This document shows positions 32,670 to 43,052 of a stretch of DNA of 64,000 nucleotides, piece by piece (position 1 is the first letter of the stretch; each line of letters begins with the position of its first letter). The notes beneath the pieces were generated by a model. The model was not told the origin of the DNA. It saw only the letters and a program-made list of their open reading frames with translations, and made no database searches. Source of the stretch: Nocardioides mangrovi (GTDB taxonomy: Bacteria > Actinomycetota > Actinomycetes > Propionibacteriales > Nocardioidaceae). The stretch is from assembly GCF_020073815.1 (NCBI RefSeq), contig NZ_JAIQZJ010000012.1, positions 124,001 through 188,000 on the forward strand, in the 5' to 3' direction. The position numbers were made by a program, and so were the translations under genes.

Positions 32670-34250
32670 GTGTCAGACAACCGCATCCCGATCAAGCGCG
32701 CGCTGGTCTCCGTCTACGACAAGTCCGGCCTCGAGGAGCTCGTCCAGGGCCTCCACGACGCCGGCGTCGAGCTGGTCTCCACCGGCGGCTCCGCCGCCCT
32801 GATCGCGGGGCTCGGCCTGCCGGTCACCAAGGTGGAGGACCTCACCGGCTTCCCCGAGTGCCTCGACGGGCGGGTCAAGACCCTGCACCCGCGGGTGCAC
32901 GCCGGCATCCTCGCCGACCGACGCCTCGACTCCCACGTGCAGCAGCTCGCCGACCTCGGCGTCGAGCCGTTCGACCTCGTGGTCTCCAACCTCTACCCGT
33001 TCGTCCAGACCGTCGCGTCCGGCGCGACGCCCGACGAGTGCGTCGAGCAGATCGACATCGGTGGTCCGTCGATGGTCCGCGCGGCCGCCAAGAACCACCC
33101 CTCGGTCGCGATCGTCACCTCCCCGGACCGCTACGCCGACGTGCTCGCCGCGGTCGCCGCCGGCGGCTTCACGATCGCCGAGCGGCAGCGGCTGGCCGCC
33201 GAGGCGTTCGTCCACACCGCGACGTACGACGTCGCGGTCGCGTCCTGGATGGGCAACGTGCTCACCGACACCTCCGACGGCACCGGCTACCCGGCGTGGG
33301 CCGGCGCGACCTGGGACAAGGCCGCGACCCTGCGCTACGGCGAGAACCCGCACCAGTCGGCCGCGCTCTACCGCCACGGCTACGGCCCGGCCGGGCTCGC
33401 GGGCGCCGAGCAGCTGCACGGCAAGGAGATGTCCTACAACAACTACGTCGACACCGACGCGGCCCGGCGGGCGGCGTACGACTTCGACGAGCCGGCGGTG
33501 GCGATCATCAAGCACGCCAACCCCTGCGGCGTCGCGGTCGGCGGCGACGTGGCCGACGCCCACCGCAAGGCCCACGCCTGCGACCCGGTCTCGGCGTTCG
33601 GCGGCGTGATCGCCGCCAACCGGCCGGTCACCGTCGAGATGGCCCGGCAGGTGGCCGAGGTCTTCACCGAGGTGATCGTCGCGCCCGGCTACGAGGACGG
33701 CGCCGTCGAGGTGCTCCAGGGCAAGAAGAACATCCGAATCCTCGTCTGCGAGCCGCTCGCCCGCGGCGGCGTCGAGACCCGCCCGATCTCTGGCGGGCTG
33801 CTCATGCAGCAGCGGGACGGCGTCGACGCCGAGGGCGACGACGTCTCGACCTGGACCCTCGCGACGGGCGAGGCCGCCTCGCCCGAGGTGCTCGCCGACC
33901 TGGTCTTCGCCTGGACGGCGTGCCGCTCGGCGAAGTCCAACGCGATCCTGCTCGCCAAGGACGGCGCCTCCGTCGGCGTCGGCATGGGCCAGGTCAACCG
34001 GGTCGACTCCTGCAAGCTCGCGGTCGAGCGCGCCAACACGCTCGTCGAGGGTGCCGAGCGTGCCCGCGGCGCCGTGGCCGCCTCCGACGCGTTCTTCCCC
34101 TTCGAGGACGGCCCGCAGGTGCTGATCGACGCCGGCGTCGCCGCTATCGTCCAGCCGGGCGGCTCCGTGCGCGACGAGCTCACCATCGAGGCCTGCAAGG
34201 CGGCCGGGGTCACGATGTACTTCACCGGCACTCGGCACTTCTTCCACTGA
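32670..34250 (+). CDS. purH: bifunctional AICAR transformylase/IMP cyclohydrolase
   Basis: PurH does the last two steps of IMP synthesis. The 526-residue protein has the N-terminal MGS-like cyclohydrolase domain (RALVSVYDKSGLEELVQGL, KTLHPRVHAGIL, NLYPF). The C-terminal transformylase domain includes YGENPHQSAALY, IIKHANPCGVAV, CDPVSAFGGVIAAN and the final DAFFPFEDGPQ. GTG 32670 follows GGAGAGTCC. Folate supply comes from folD, 30 bases downstream. Confidence 0.97.
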   Translation: MSDNRIPIKRALVSVYDKSGLEELVQGLHDAGVELVSTGGSAALIAGLGLPVTKVEDLTGFPECLDGRVKTLHPRVHAGILADRRLDSHVQQLADLGVEPFDLVVSNLYPFVQTVASGATPDECVEQIDIGGPSMVRAAAKNHPSVAIVTSPDRYADVLAAVAAGGFTIAERQRLAAEAFVHTATYDVAVASWMGNVLTDTSDGTGYPAWAGATWDKAATLRYGENPHQSAALYRHGYGPAGLAGAEQLHGKEMSYNNYVDTDAARRAAYDFDEPAVAIIKHANPCGVAVGGDVADAHRKAHACDPVSAFGGVIAANRPVTVEMARQVAEVFTEVIVAPGYEDGAVEVLQGKKNIRILVCEPLARGGVETRPISGGLLMQQRDGVDAEGDDVSTWTLATGEAASPEVLADLVFAWTACRSAKSNAILLAKDGASVGVGMGQVNRVDSCKLAVERANTLVEGAERARGAVAASDAFFPFEDGPQVLIDAGVAAIVQPGGSVRDELTIEACKAAGVTMYFTGTRHFFH

Positions 34251-34280
34251 CCGAGGCGACGAGCAGGACAGGATGACCCC

Positions 34281-35126
34281 GTGACCGCACAGAAGCTCGA
34301 CGGCAGCGCGACGCTCAAGACCATCAAGGCCGACCTCACCGAGCGGGTGGCGAAGCTCCGCGCCCAGGGGGTCGTGCCGGGCCTCGGCACCGTCCTGGTC
34401 GGCGACGACCCGGGCTCGCACTGGTACGTCTCCGCCAAGCACAAGGACTGCGCCGAGATCGGCATCGCGTCGATCCGGGTCGACCTGCCGGCGACCGCGA
34501 CCCAGGCCGAGGTGGAGGCGGAGATCGACCGCCTCAACGACGACCCGGCGTGCACCGGCTTCATCGTCCAGCAGCCGACCGGGCTCGACGAGTTCGCGCT
34601 GCTCTCCCGGGTCGCTCCGGACAAGGACGTCGACGGCCTGCACCCGACCAACCTCGGCAAGCTGGTCCTCGGCGAGTCCGGCCCGCTGCCGTGCACGCCG
34701 ATCGGCTGCATCGAGCTGCTCCGGCGGCACGGCGTCGAGCTCAACGGCGCCGAGGTCGTCGTGGTCGGCCGCGGCATCACCGTCGGCCGGCCGATGGGCC
34801 TGCTGCTGACCCGCCGCAGCGAGAACTCCACGGTCACGCTCTGCCACACGGGCACCCGCGACCTCGCCGCGCACACCCGCACCGCCGACGTCATCGTCGC
34901 GGCGGCGGGCGTGCCCGGCATCATCACCGGCGACATGGTCAAGCCCGGCGCCGCCGTGCTCGACGTCGGCGTCTCCCGGGTCGACGGCAAGATCGCCGGC
35001 GACGTGGCCGACGACGTCTGGGACGTCGCCGGCTGGATCTCGCCCAACCCCGGCGGCGTCGGCCCGATGACCCGGGCCATGCTGCTCTCCAACATCGTGG
35101 CCGCGGCCGAGCAGTCGGTGGCGTGA
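34281..35126 (+). CDS. folD: methylenetetrahydrofolate dehydrogenase/cyclohydrolase
   Basis: FolD interconverts methylene-, methenyl- and 10-formyl-tetrahydrofolate. The 281-residue protein has the Tyr/Lys catalytic pair in YVSAKHKDC, the DKDVDGLHPTNLG motif, the NADP-binding loop VVVGRGITVGRP, and the C-terminal NPGGVGPMTRAMLL. One oddity: the usual VQLPLP before the active-site aspartate reads VQQPTG (about residues 95-100). The catalytic lysine and aspartate remain. GTG 34281 is the start. It sits in the ZTP-controlled operon and shares four bases with the next gene. Confidence 0.95.
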   Translation: MTAQKLDGSATLKTIKADLTERVAKLRAQGVVPGLGTVLVGDDPGSHWYVSAKHKDCAEIGIASIRVDLPATATQAEVEAEIDRLNDDPACTGFIVQQPTGLDEFALLSRVAPDKDVDGLHPTNLGKLVLGESGPLPCTPIGCIELLRRHGVELNGAEVVVVGRGITVGRPMGLLLTRRSENSTVTLCHTGTRDLAAHTRTADVIVAAAGVPGIITGDMVKPGAAVLDVGVSRVDGKIAGDVADDVWDVAGWISPNPGGVGPMTRAMLLSNIVAAAEQSVA

Positions 35127-35461
35127 GCGAGGAGCCCGAGGAGGAGCCGGTCTCGGCCGAACCCCTGGTCGAGGAGGACGGCCAGCGTCGCTATCCCTCG
35201 ACCATCGGCGGCGCCTTCTACCTCGCGGTGCTCGCCGTCGTCGCGGTCGGGATCGGCATCGTCACGACCGGGTCGTGGCGGCTCGGGATCCGGTGGTACG
35301 CCGGCGCGCTGATCGCGGCCTCCGTGCTCCGCGCGGTGCTGCCGGCCAAGGACGCCGGCATGCTCGCCGTACGCAAGCGCTGGTGGGACTGCGTCCTGCT
35401 GGCCGGGGCCGGGGCCGCACTGCTCTTCCTCGCGGCCTCCATCCCCGACCAACCCATGTGA
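35123..35461 (+). CDS. DUF3017 membrane protein
   Basis: The 112-residue protein has an acidic N-terminal tail (EEPEEEP) and three hydrophobic segments (about 32-50, 53-70 and 91-107). Its position after folD with a four-base overlap is typical of actinobacterial DUF3017 proteins. Function is unknown. A bidirectional hairpin ends the operon five bases after the stop. Confidence 0.8.
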   Translation: MSEEPEEEPVSAEPLVEEDGQRRYPSTIGGAFYLAVLAVVAVGIGIVTTGSWRLGIRWYAGALIAASVLRAVLPAKDAGMLAVRKRWWDCVLLAGAGAALLFLAASIPDQPM

Positions 35462-35465
35462 CGAC

Positions 35466-35498
35466 GCTGACCCGGCAGAAGCCTTCTGCCGGGTCAGC
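35466..35498. terminator. bidirectional hairpin between folD operon and mdh
   Basis: Arms GCTGACCCGGCAGA and TCTGCCGGGTCAGC are identical to those after sucD (24868-24900), with loop AGCCT. It lies between converging genes, so it can serve both. Confidence 0.8.
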
Positions 35499-35520
35499 GA
35501 TCAGTCGGTGCCGGGTCGGC

Positions 35521-36507
35521 TCAGATGAGGCCGAGCTCCTTGACGGCGTCGCGCTCGTCGGCGAGCTCCGCGGTCGAGGCGTCGATCTTGCCGCGCGAGA
35601 AGTCGTCGATCTCCAGGCCCTGGACGATGGACCAGTCGCCGTCCTTCGTGGTGACCGGGAAGGACGAGATCAGGCCCTCCGGGACGCCGTAGGAGCCGTC
35701 GGAGACGACCGCCATCGAGACCCAGTCGTTCTCGGGGGAGCCGAGCAGCCAGTCGCGGGCGGCGTCGACGGTCGCCGACGCGGCCGACGCGGCCGAGGAC
35801 GAGCCACGGGCGTCGATGATCGCGGCGCCACGCTTGGCGACGGTCGGGATGAAGGTGTCGGCGATCCAGGCCTGGTCGCCGACGACCTCGGCGGCGTTCT
35901 TGCCGCCGACCTCGGCGTGGAAGATGTCGGGGTACTGGGTGGCCGAGTGGTTGCCCCAGATCGTCATCTTCTTGATGTCGGTGACCGCGGCGCCGGTCTT
36001 GGCGGCCAGCTGCGAGATCGCGCGGTTGTGGTCGAGGCGGGTCAGCGCGGAGAAGCGCTCCTGCGGGATGTCGGGCGCGTTGGTCATCGCGATCAGCGCG
36101 TTGGTGTTGGCCGGGTTGCCGGTCACGCCGACGCGGACGTCGTCGGCGGCGACCTTGTTGAGGGCCTTGCCCTGGGCGGTGAAGATCGCGCCGTTGGCCG
36201 AGAGCAGGTCGCCGCGCTCCATGCCCGGGCCGCGCGGACGGGCGCCGACCAGGAGGGCGAGGTTGACGCCGTCGAAGATGGTCTCCGCGTCGTCGCCGAT
36301 CTCGACGCCGGCGAGGTTCGGGAACGCGCAGTCGTCGAGCTCCATGACGACGCCCTCGAGCGCCTTGAGCGCCGGGGTGATCTCGAGGAGCCGCAGCTCG
36401 ATCGGCCGGTCGCCGAGCAGCGAGCCGCTGGCGAGACGGAAGAGCAGGCTGTAGCCGATCTGGCCGGCGGCGCCGGTGACGGCGACCTTCAACGGGGTAG
36501 AGCTCAC
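35521..36507 (-). CDS. mdh: malate dehydrogenase
   Basis: Mdh oxidises malate to oxaloacetate with NAD in the TCA cycle. The 328-residue protein has the Rossmann motif VAVTGAAGQIGY, the substrate arginines in ARPRGPGMERGDLL, GNPANTNA, LDHNRA and the catalytic histidine in IWGNHSATQYPD. GTG 36507 is chosen because AAGGAG stands seven bases upstream; the frame runs on for 94 codons without a site. The C-terminal and loop pattern is of the long cytosolic type common in actinobacteria. The gene converges with the folD operon. Confidence 0.95.
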   Translation of the reverse strand: MSSTPLKVAVTGAAGQIGYSLLFRLASGSLLGDRPIELRLLEITPALKALEGVVMELDDCAFPNLAGVEIGDDAETIFDGVNLALLVGARPRGPGMERGDLLSANGAIFTAQGKALNKVAADDVRVGVTGNPANTNALIAMTNAPDIPQERFSALTRLDHNRAISQLAAKTGAAVTDIKKMTIWGNHSATQYPDIFHAEVGGKNAAEVVGDQAWIADTFIPTVAKRGAAIIDARGSSSAASAASATVDAARDWLLGSPENDWVSMAVVSDGSYGVPEGLISSFPVTTKDGDWSIVQGLEIDDFSRGKIDASTAELADERDAVKELGLI

Positions 36508-36595
36508 GACGGGACTCCTTGACACACGTAAGAGGAAGGTGGGTTTCCGGCTCCCGACGCTAGCAGCGCTCAGGCGCCCTGCGATGCTGGGGTCC

Positions 36596-37258
36596 ATGAG
36601 GAGACGCGCACTCGCCGCCGTCGCGTTCCTCGCCTTCCTCCCCGGTGCACTGGCCGGTTGCGGCACGGCGTCGGCCCCGAGCCCGCCCGCCGGCGTCGAC
36701 GAGCTGGTGATCCCGACGCCGAGCCCGGACCCCGGCGACTTCGTCGCCGGGGTCGACAACCCGTGGTTCCCGCTGCCCCAGGGGCGCACCTGGACCTACG
36801 TCGTCGCCGACGTCTCCGGCAGCCACGGGCTGACGGTCACCGTCGCGGACGGTCCCGAGGTCGACGGCGTCGCCACCACCGCCCGGGTCTCGACGGAGCA
36901 GGGGAGGACCGTCACCGACTGGTACGCCCAGGACACCGACGGCAACGTCTGGTGGTTCGGCCGCGAGGGCGTCTGGCGGGCCGGAGCCGACGGCGCCGAG
37001 GCCGGCGTCGCGATGCTCGCGACGCCGCGCGTGGGCGACGGCTACCGCACGGCGTACGCCGAGGGCGTCGTCGAGGACCACGCCACGGTGATGAGCCTCG
37101 ACGAGGACCGGCTCGTCGTCGACGTGCAGCACCCCGAGCCCGTCGCCGGGTCGACCGAGATCACCTACGAGCGCGGCACCGGACCGGTCGAGGAGAGCAG
37201 CACGAGCGGCGCCTACCGCGTGGTCCGGCTGCGGACGGCGATCAGCTCGGGGGCCTGA
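36596..37258 (+). CDS. secreted lipoprotein
   Basis: The 220-residue protein has a lipoprotein signal, RRRALAAVAFLAFLPGALAG, followed by the lipobox cysteine. The mature part starts with a Ser/Pro linker, then GVDNPWFPLPQGRTWTYV and alternating beta-strand-like segments (DTDGNVWWFGREGVW, DHATVMSLDEDRLVV). It looks like a small all-beta extracytoplasmic domain of unknown role. Its 3' end overlaps the aquaporin gene on the other strand by 17 bases. Confidence 0.8.
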   Translation: MRRRALAAVAFLAFLPGALAGCGTASAPSPPAGVDELVIPTPSPDPGDFVAGVDNPWFPLPQGRTWTYVVADVSGSHGLTVTVADGPEVDGVATTARVSTEQGRTVTDWYAQDTDGNVWWFGREGVWRAGADGAEAGVAMLATPRVGDGYRTAYAEGVVEDHATVMSLDEDRLVVDVQHPEPVAGSTEITYERGTGPVEESSTSGAYRVVRLRTAISSGA

Positions 37259-38267
37259 CCTGGGTGCCGGCGTCGCCGTCCTCCGGGGTCTCGCCCTGCT
37301 GGGCCGCCGCCTCGGCGGCCTGCTGGGCCCGCCACTGCTCGGGCGTCTGGCCGACCGGGTGCCACTGCTGGCCGACCGGGTCCCACTGCCAGCCGTCCTG
37401 GACGATCGGCTCCGCGACCGGGGCGGCCGCTGACGCGGCCGGGGCCGCGACGGCGGTGTCCTGGTTCCACTGCTGCTGGTACTGGTCGGGCGCGGCGTAG
37501 CCCGGGACGTGCGCCGCGGTGCGCGGGCGGCTGAAGCTGATGCCCGAGCCGGCGACCGGCTCGCCGGCGCGGCCGAAGAGCAGCGGGTAGGCGAGGCCGG
37601 CGATCGCGGCGCCGATGGTCGGGGCCAGGATGAAGAGCCACAGCTGGGTGATCGCGTCCGGGCCGGCGAAGAGCGCGGGACCGATGGAGCGGGCCGGGTT
37701 GACCGAGGTGCCGGTCGCCGGGATCGCCACGAAGTGGATGGCGGCCAGGGTGAAGCCGATGGCGAGCGGAGCCAGCGAGGGGTGCTCGTTGCGCTCGTCG
37801 GTGACCGCGAGGATCACGGTCACGAACATCGCGGTCAGCACCAGCTCGAGCAGGAAGGCGGCCCACCAGGCGTAGCCGCTGCCGACGTCACCGAAGGAGT
37901 TCTGGCCCATCCCGTTGGTGGCGTCGAAGCCCTCCCAGCCCTGCATCAGGATGAAGAGGGCGAGTGCGCCGAGGACCGCGCCGACGAGCTGGGCGACCAC
38001 GTAGAGGCCGACCTCGCGCCACGAGATCCGGCCGCCCATGGCCGCGCCGACGGAGACGGCGGGGTTGAAGTGGGCGCCGGAGATCCGGCCGAAGGCGTAG
38101 GCCATCACCATCACGGCGAGGCCGAAGGTGAGACCGACGGTCGTCACCGTGCTGGGGAAGTTCTTCGCCTGACCGGCGTAGATGACCGAGCCGCACCCGA
38201 AGAACACCAGGACGAACGTCCCGATGACCTCGGCGGTCAGCTTCTGCTGGATGGTGGAGTCCGCCAT
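37242..38267 (-). CDS. aquaporin (MIP family) with Trp/Gln-rich C-terminal tail
   Basis: The 341-residue protein is a six-helix MIP channel with both half-helix motifs intact, HFNPAVS and SVNPARS. The second is followed by Arg of the selectivity filter. The type resembles AqpZ (water) rather than a glycerol facilitator, since the second motif lacks the extra Asp common in GlpF. Unusual is the C-terminal tail of about 95 residues after the last helix. It is rich in Gln, Ala and Pro, with two short Trp repeats, DGWQWDPVGQQW and HPVGQTPEQW, like the short Trp repeats fused to many actinobacterial membrane proteins. ATG 38267 is the start. Confidence 0.9.
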   Translation of the reverse strand: MADSTIQQKLTAEVIGTFVLVFFGCGSVIYAGQAKNFPSTVTTVGLTFGLAVMVMAYAFGRISGAHFNPAVSVGAAMGGRISWREVGLYVVAQLVGAVLGALALFILMQGWEGFDATNGMGQNSFGDVGSGYAWWAAFLLELVLTAMFVTVILAVTDERNEHPSLAPLAIGFTLAAIHFVAIPATGTSVNPARSIGPALFAGPDAITQLWLFILAPTIGAAIAGLAYPLLFGRAGEPVAGSGISFSRPRTAAHVPGYAAPDQYQQQWNQDTAVAAPAASAAAPVAEPIVQDGWQWDPVGQQWHPVGQTPEQWRAQQAAEAAAQQGETPEDGDAGTQVRPPS

Positions 38268-38369
38268 GGCCGACAGCCTAGGCCACCTGAGCCGGGGACC
38301 GCCGTTGCCCGGACCTCGGGCGGGTGCGAGGGTGGAACCGCCGACCGCGCCGGACCGCGCGTCAGGTAT

Positions 38370-38381
38370 CTTGACGTCAAG
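38370..38381. promoter_or_regulatory. 12-bp palindrome upstream of icd, probable operator
   Basis: CTTGACGTCAAG is a perfect palindrome 39 bases before the icd ATG. TATCTT at 38367-38372 overlaps it and could be the -10, so a bound regulator would block polymerase. The regulator is unknown. Confidence 0.5.
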
Positions 38382-38420
38382 GAACTTTCCCGCTCTTCCC
38401 GATCCAGGAGTCGCCCGGAC

Positions 38421-40605
<2,185 letters not shown>

Positions 40606-40613
<8 letters not shown>

Positions 40614-41109
40614 CGAGGACCTCCAGGAGGGCAGCTACCTCCACTGGGAGCAGAAGCCGGTCATCGGTCGCCGGGGCTTGGTCCTGGCGGTCGTGGTGCC
40701 GGTCCTGATCGCGGCCGCCGCGTTCGGCGTCGTGAGCTGGGTGTCCGAGGGCAGCCAGACGCAGGCGACCACCACCCGGGTGCCCACCTCGTCGTGGAAG
40801 CCCGGCCAGACCGGCGGCAGCCAGACCATCCGCGGCCAGCTCTCGCTCGACGCGCAGAAGTGCGTCTACCTCGCCGACGTCGCCGGGCAGCAGGTCTGGA
40901 CGGTGTGGCCCGCGGGCTACTACGCGCGGATCGACGCGTCCGGTCGCGTCAGCCTGTACGACGGGGGCGACCACCTGGTCGCCCGTGAGGGCGAGACGGT
41001 CCAGGCGAGCGGTCAGCTGACCGACCCCACGCCGTACGAAGGACAGGGCTGCGTGCCCTCGACCGGCCAGGTCGCGGTCGTCCAGTCCGACGCCACCAAG
41101 GTCGGCTAG
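40606..41109 (+). CDS. membrane-anchored hypothetical protein
   Basis: The 167-residue protein starts at TTG 40606, overlapping the icd stop. It has one membrane helix (about residues 25-46), then a Thr/Ser linker and an outside domain with two cysteines (KCVYLAD and GQGCVPSTG) that could form a disulfide. I recognise no family. Translation is probably coupled to icd, though the product need not be related to it. Confidence 0.7.
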
Positions 41110-41142
41110 GCAGCGAGCACCACCACCAACGACGACGAGGAC

Positions 41143-41170
41143 CTCGGTCGCCCCCCGTGAGGCGGCCGAG
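41143..41170. terminator. hairpin between converging genes
   Basis: CTCGGTCGCC at 41143-41152 pairs with GGCGGCCGAG at 41161-41170 (ten pairs, one G-T) around an eight-base loop. It lies between the icd unit and the third mcp, and no long T run follows. Confidence 0.6.
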
Positions 41171-41224
41171 ATCCTCGTCTCGGTCCCGTCCGGCCCCCCA
41201 GGCCGGTCGGAAGTCAGCGCCGGG

Positions 41225-42850
41225 TCACTGGTAGCGGAAGGTGCCGACCAGGTCCTGGAGCTGGTTGGACATCCGCGAGAGCTCGGCGGCGGCGTCGTGC
41301 AGGTGGTCGACGCCCTCGGTGGTCGCGCGGGTCGCCGAGGCGACCCGGCCGATGCCGGTGGCGATCTCCCCGGACCCGGTCGCGGCGTCGCCGACGTTGC
41401 GGTTCATCTCCTGGGTGGTGAGGGTCTGCTCCTCGACCGCGGCGGCGATGGTCTGCTGCGAGTCGCTGATCCGGGCGACGACCTCACCGATCCGGGCGAT
41501 CGCGTCGACCGCGCCGCTCGCGTCGCCCTGGATGGCCTGGACCCGCTGGGCGATGTCCTCGGTGGCGCGGGCGGTCTCCTGGGCGAGCTCCTTGACCTCG
41601 TTGGCGACGACGGCGAAGCCCTTGCCGGCCTCGCCGGCACGGGCGGCCTCGATGGTCGCGTTGAGGGCGAGCAGGTTGGTCTGCTCGGCGATCGAGGTGA
41701 TGGTCTTGATGACCGCGCCGATCTCCTCCGAGGAGGTGCCGAGCTTGGTGACGGTCTCGCCGGTCTCCTCGGCGATCCGGACGGCCTCGGTGGCGACGCC
41801 GGCGGCGTCGTGGGCACCGCGGGCGATCTCCTGGATCGACGCGCCCATCTCCTGGGAGCCGGCGGCCACCGTCTGCACGTTCTGGGAGACCGTCTCGGCG
41901 GAGGAGGTGACGAGGGTCGCCTCGGCCGAGGCCTCCTTGGCCGAGGTCGCGATGGTGACCGAGGTGACCTCGATCTCCTCGGCGGTCGCGGCGACGGTGA
42001 TCGCCGACTCGGCCATCGTGGAGACGATCTGGCGCAGCGAGGCCATGGCGGCGTCGAAGTCGGCGGCCAGGCGGCCGACCTCGTCGCGCTGCTCGATCTC
42101 GGGGGAGGCGGTGAGGTCGCCCTCGGCGACCCGCTTCACGGCGCCACCGACGCGACCCAGCGGCCGGACGATCGACCGTGTGATCACGATGCCGAGCAGG
42201 AGCGCGATCGCGAGCGCCGCGAGTCCCACGGCGAGCATGGCGATCTTCGCCTGGTTGGCGGCGTCGTCGGCGTGCGCGTCGAGCGCCGTCGTACGCCGCT
42301 CCACCGAGTCGGCCAGCCGCTGGGAGCTGTCGAGCAGATCGTTCCAGGTGCCGGCGAGCGGACCGGAGTTCATGTAGGTGAAGGCGGCCTGCATCTCGGC
42401 CGGGCTCGTGGCCTTGCCGAGCTGCTGGGACCACTCGTCGGTGGCGTCGAAGTAGTTGGACCACTGGGTCTTGATGATGCTGAAGGCCCGCTTCTCGTCC
42501 GAGGTGAGGGCGCCCTCGTCGAAGTTCGCGAGGATCTTCTCCACCGCTGCCTTGTCCTCGAGCAGTCCCGACATGTTGTCGGCGTCGGGCTGGACGGCGG
42601 CGGCGCCGTTGGTCTGGGTGGCCTCGGAGAAGATGTAGCCCTGCCATCCGCTCATGTCGGAGTCGTAGTAGCGCAGCTCCTTGACGTCGTCGCGCATCTG
42701 GTCGAGACGGGTCTGGTCGGCCCGGATGCTCATCTGCTGCTGGGCGGAGTAGAGACCGGTGCCGGCCACCACCGCGACCAGGAGGGCGAGGGCGCCGAAG
42801 GCGATGCCGAGCCGGCGGCCGATGGCCAGGTGGTGCAGGAGGGTGCGCAT
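41225..42850 (-). CDS. methyl-accepting chemotaxis protein
   Basis: The 541-residue receptor has two membrane helices (about 16-37 and 190-215), an outside sensor of about 150 residues between them with TarH-like helices (SIRADQTRLDQMRDDVKEL), HAMP and the MCP signalling domain with EQTNLLALNATIEAARAGE at the tip. ATG 42850 gives the normal layout. It stands alone, 22 kb from the main chemotaxis cluster, but its upstream DNA carries the same FliA-like promoter as cheA and cheB, so it is expected to be made together with them. Confidence 0.92.
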   Translation of the reverse strand: MRTLLHHLAIGRRLGIAFGALALLVAVVAGTGLYSAQQQMSIRADQTRLDQMRDDVKELRYYDSDMSGWQGYIFSEATQTNGAAAVQPDADNMSGLLEDKAAVEKILANFDEGALTSDEKRAFSIIKTQWSNYFDATDEWSQQLGKATSPAEMQAAFTYMNSGPLAGTWNDLLDSSQRLADSVERRTTALDAHADDAANQAKIAMLAVGLAALAIALLLGIVITRSIVRPLGRVGGAVKRVAEGDLTASPEIEQRDEVGRLAADFDAAMASLRQIVSTMAESAITVAATAEEIEVTSVTIATSAKEASAEATLVTSSAETVSQNVQTVAAGSQEMGASIQEIARGAHDAAGVATEAVRIAEETGETVTKLGTSSEEIGAVIKTITSIAEQTNLLALNATIEAARAGEAGKGFAVVANEVKELAQETARATEDIAQRVQAIQGDASGAVDAIARIGEVVARISDSQQTIAAAVEEQTLTTQEMNRNVGDAATGSGEIATGIGRVASATRATTEGVDHLHDAAAELSRMSNQLQDLVGTFRYQ

Positions 42851-42897
42851 GGGGGAGTGAGCCTCGCGTCTTCTGTCGGGGAGCGTTCCCCGGCCCG

Positions 42898-42923
42898 ATC
42901 GGCCCCGGAGGGACCCACCTGAG
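42898..42923 (-). promoter_or_regulatory. FliA (sigma-28)-like promoter of third mcp
   Basis: On the minus strand CTCAG starts at 42923, and GCCGAT lies at 42903-42898 after 17 bases from the CTC. This is the same spacing as at cheA and cheB. It lies about 50 bases before the mcp ATG. Confidence 0.65.
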
Positions 42924-43052
42924 GAAGTTGGCACCGGGTGCTGCTGGACCGGTCAAGGAATAGGTGCCGTCCGGCCGGTGGTTGCAGACTGTCAGTGCTG
43001 CGTACGCCGTCAGCCGTGACCGCCCCCCGACGACCGGAGAAGGACCTCACCC

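Noticed and set aside
37509..38420. Upstream extension of the icd frame by 304 codons
   Set aside because: It is antisense to the aquaporin gene. The protein family starts at MAKIIYTHTDE, and a ribosome site precedes that ATG.
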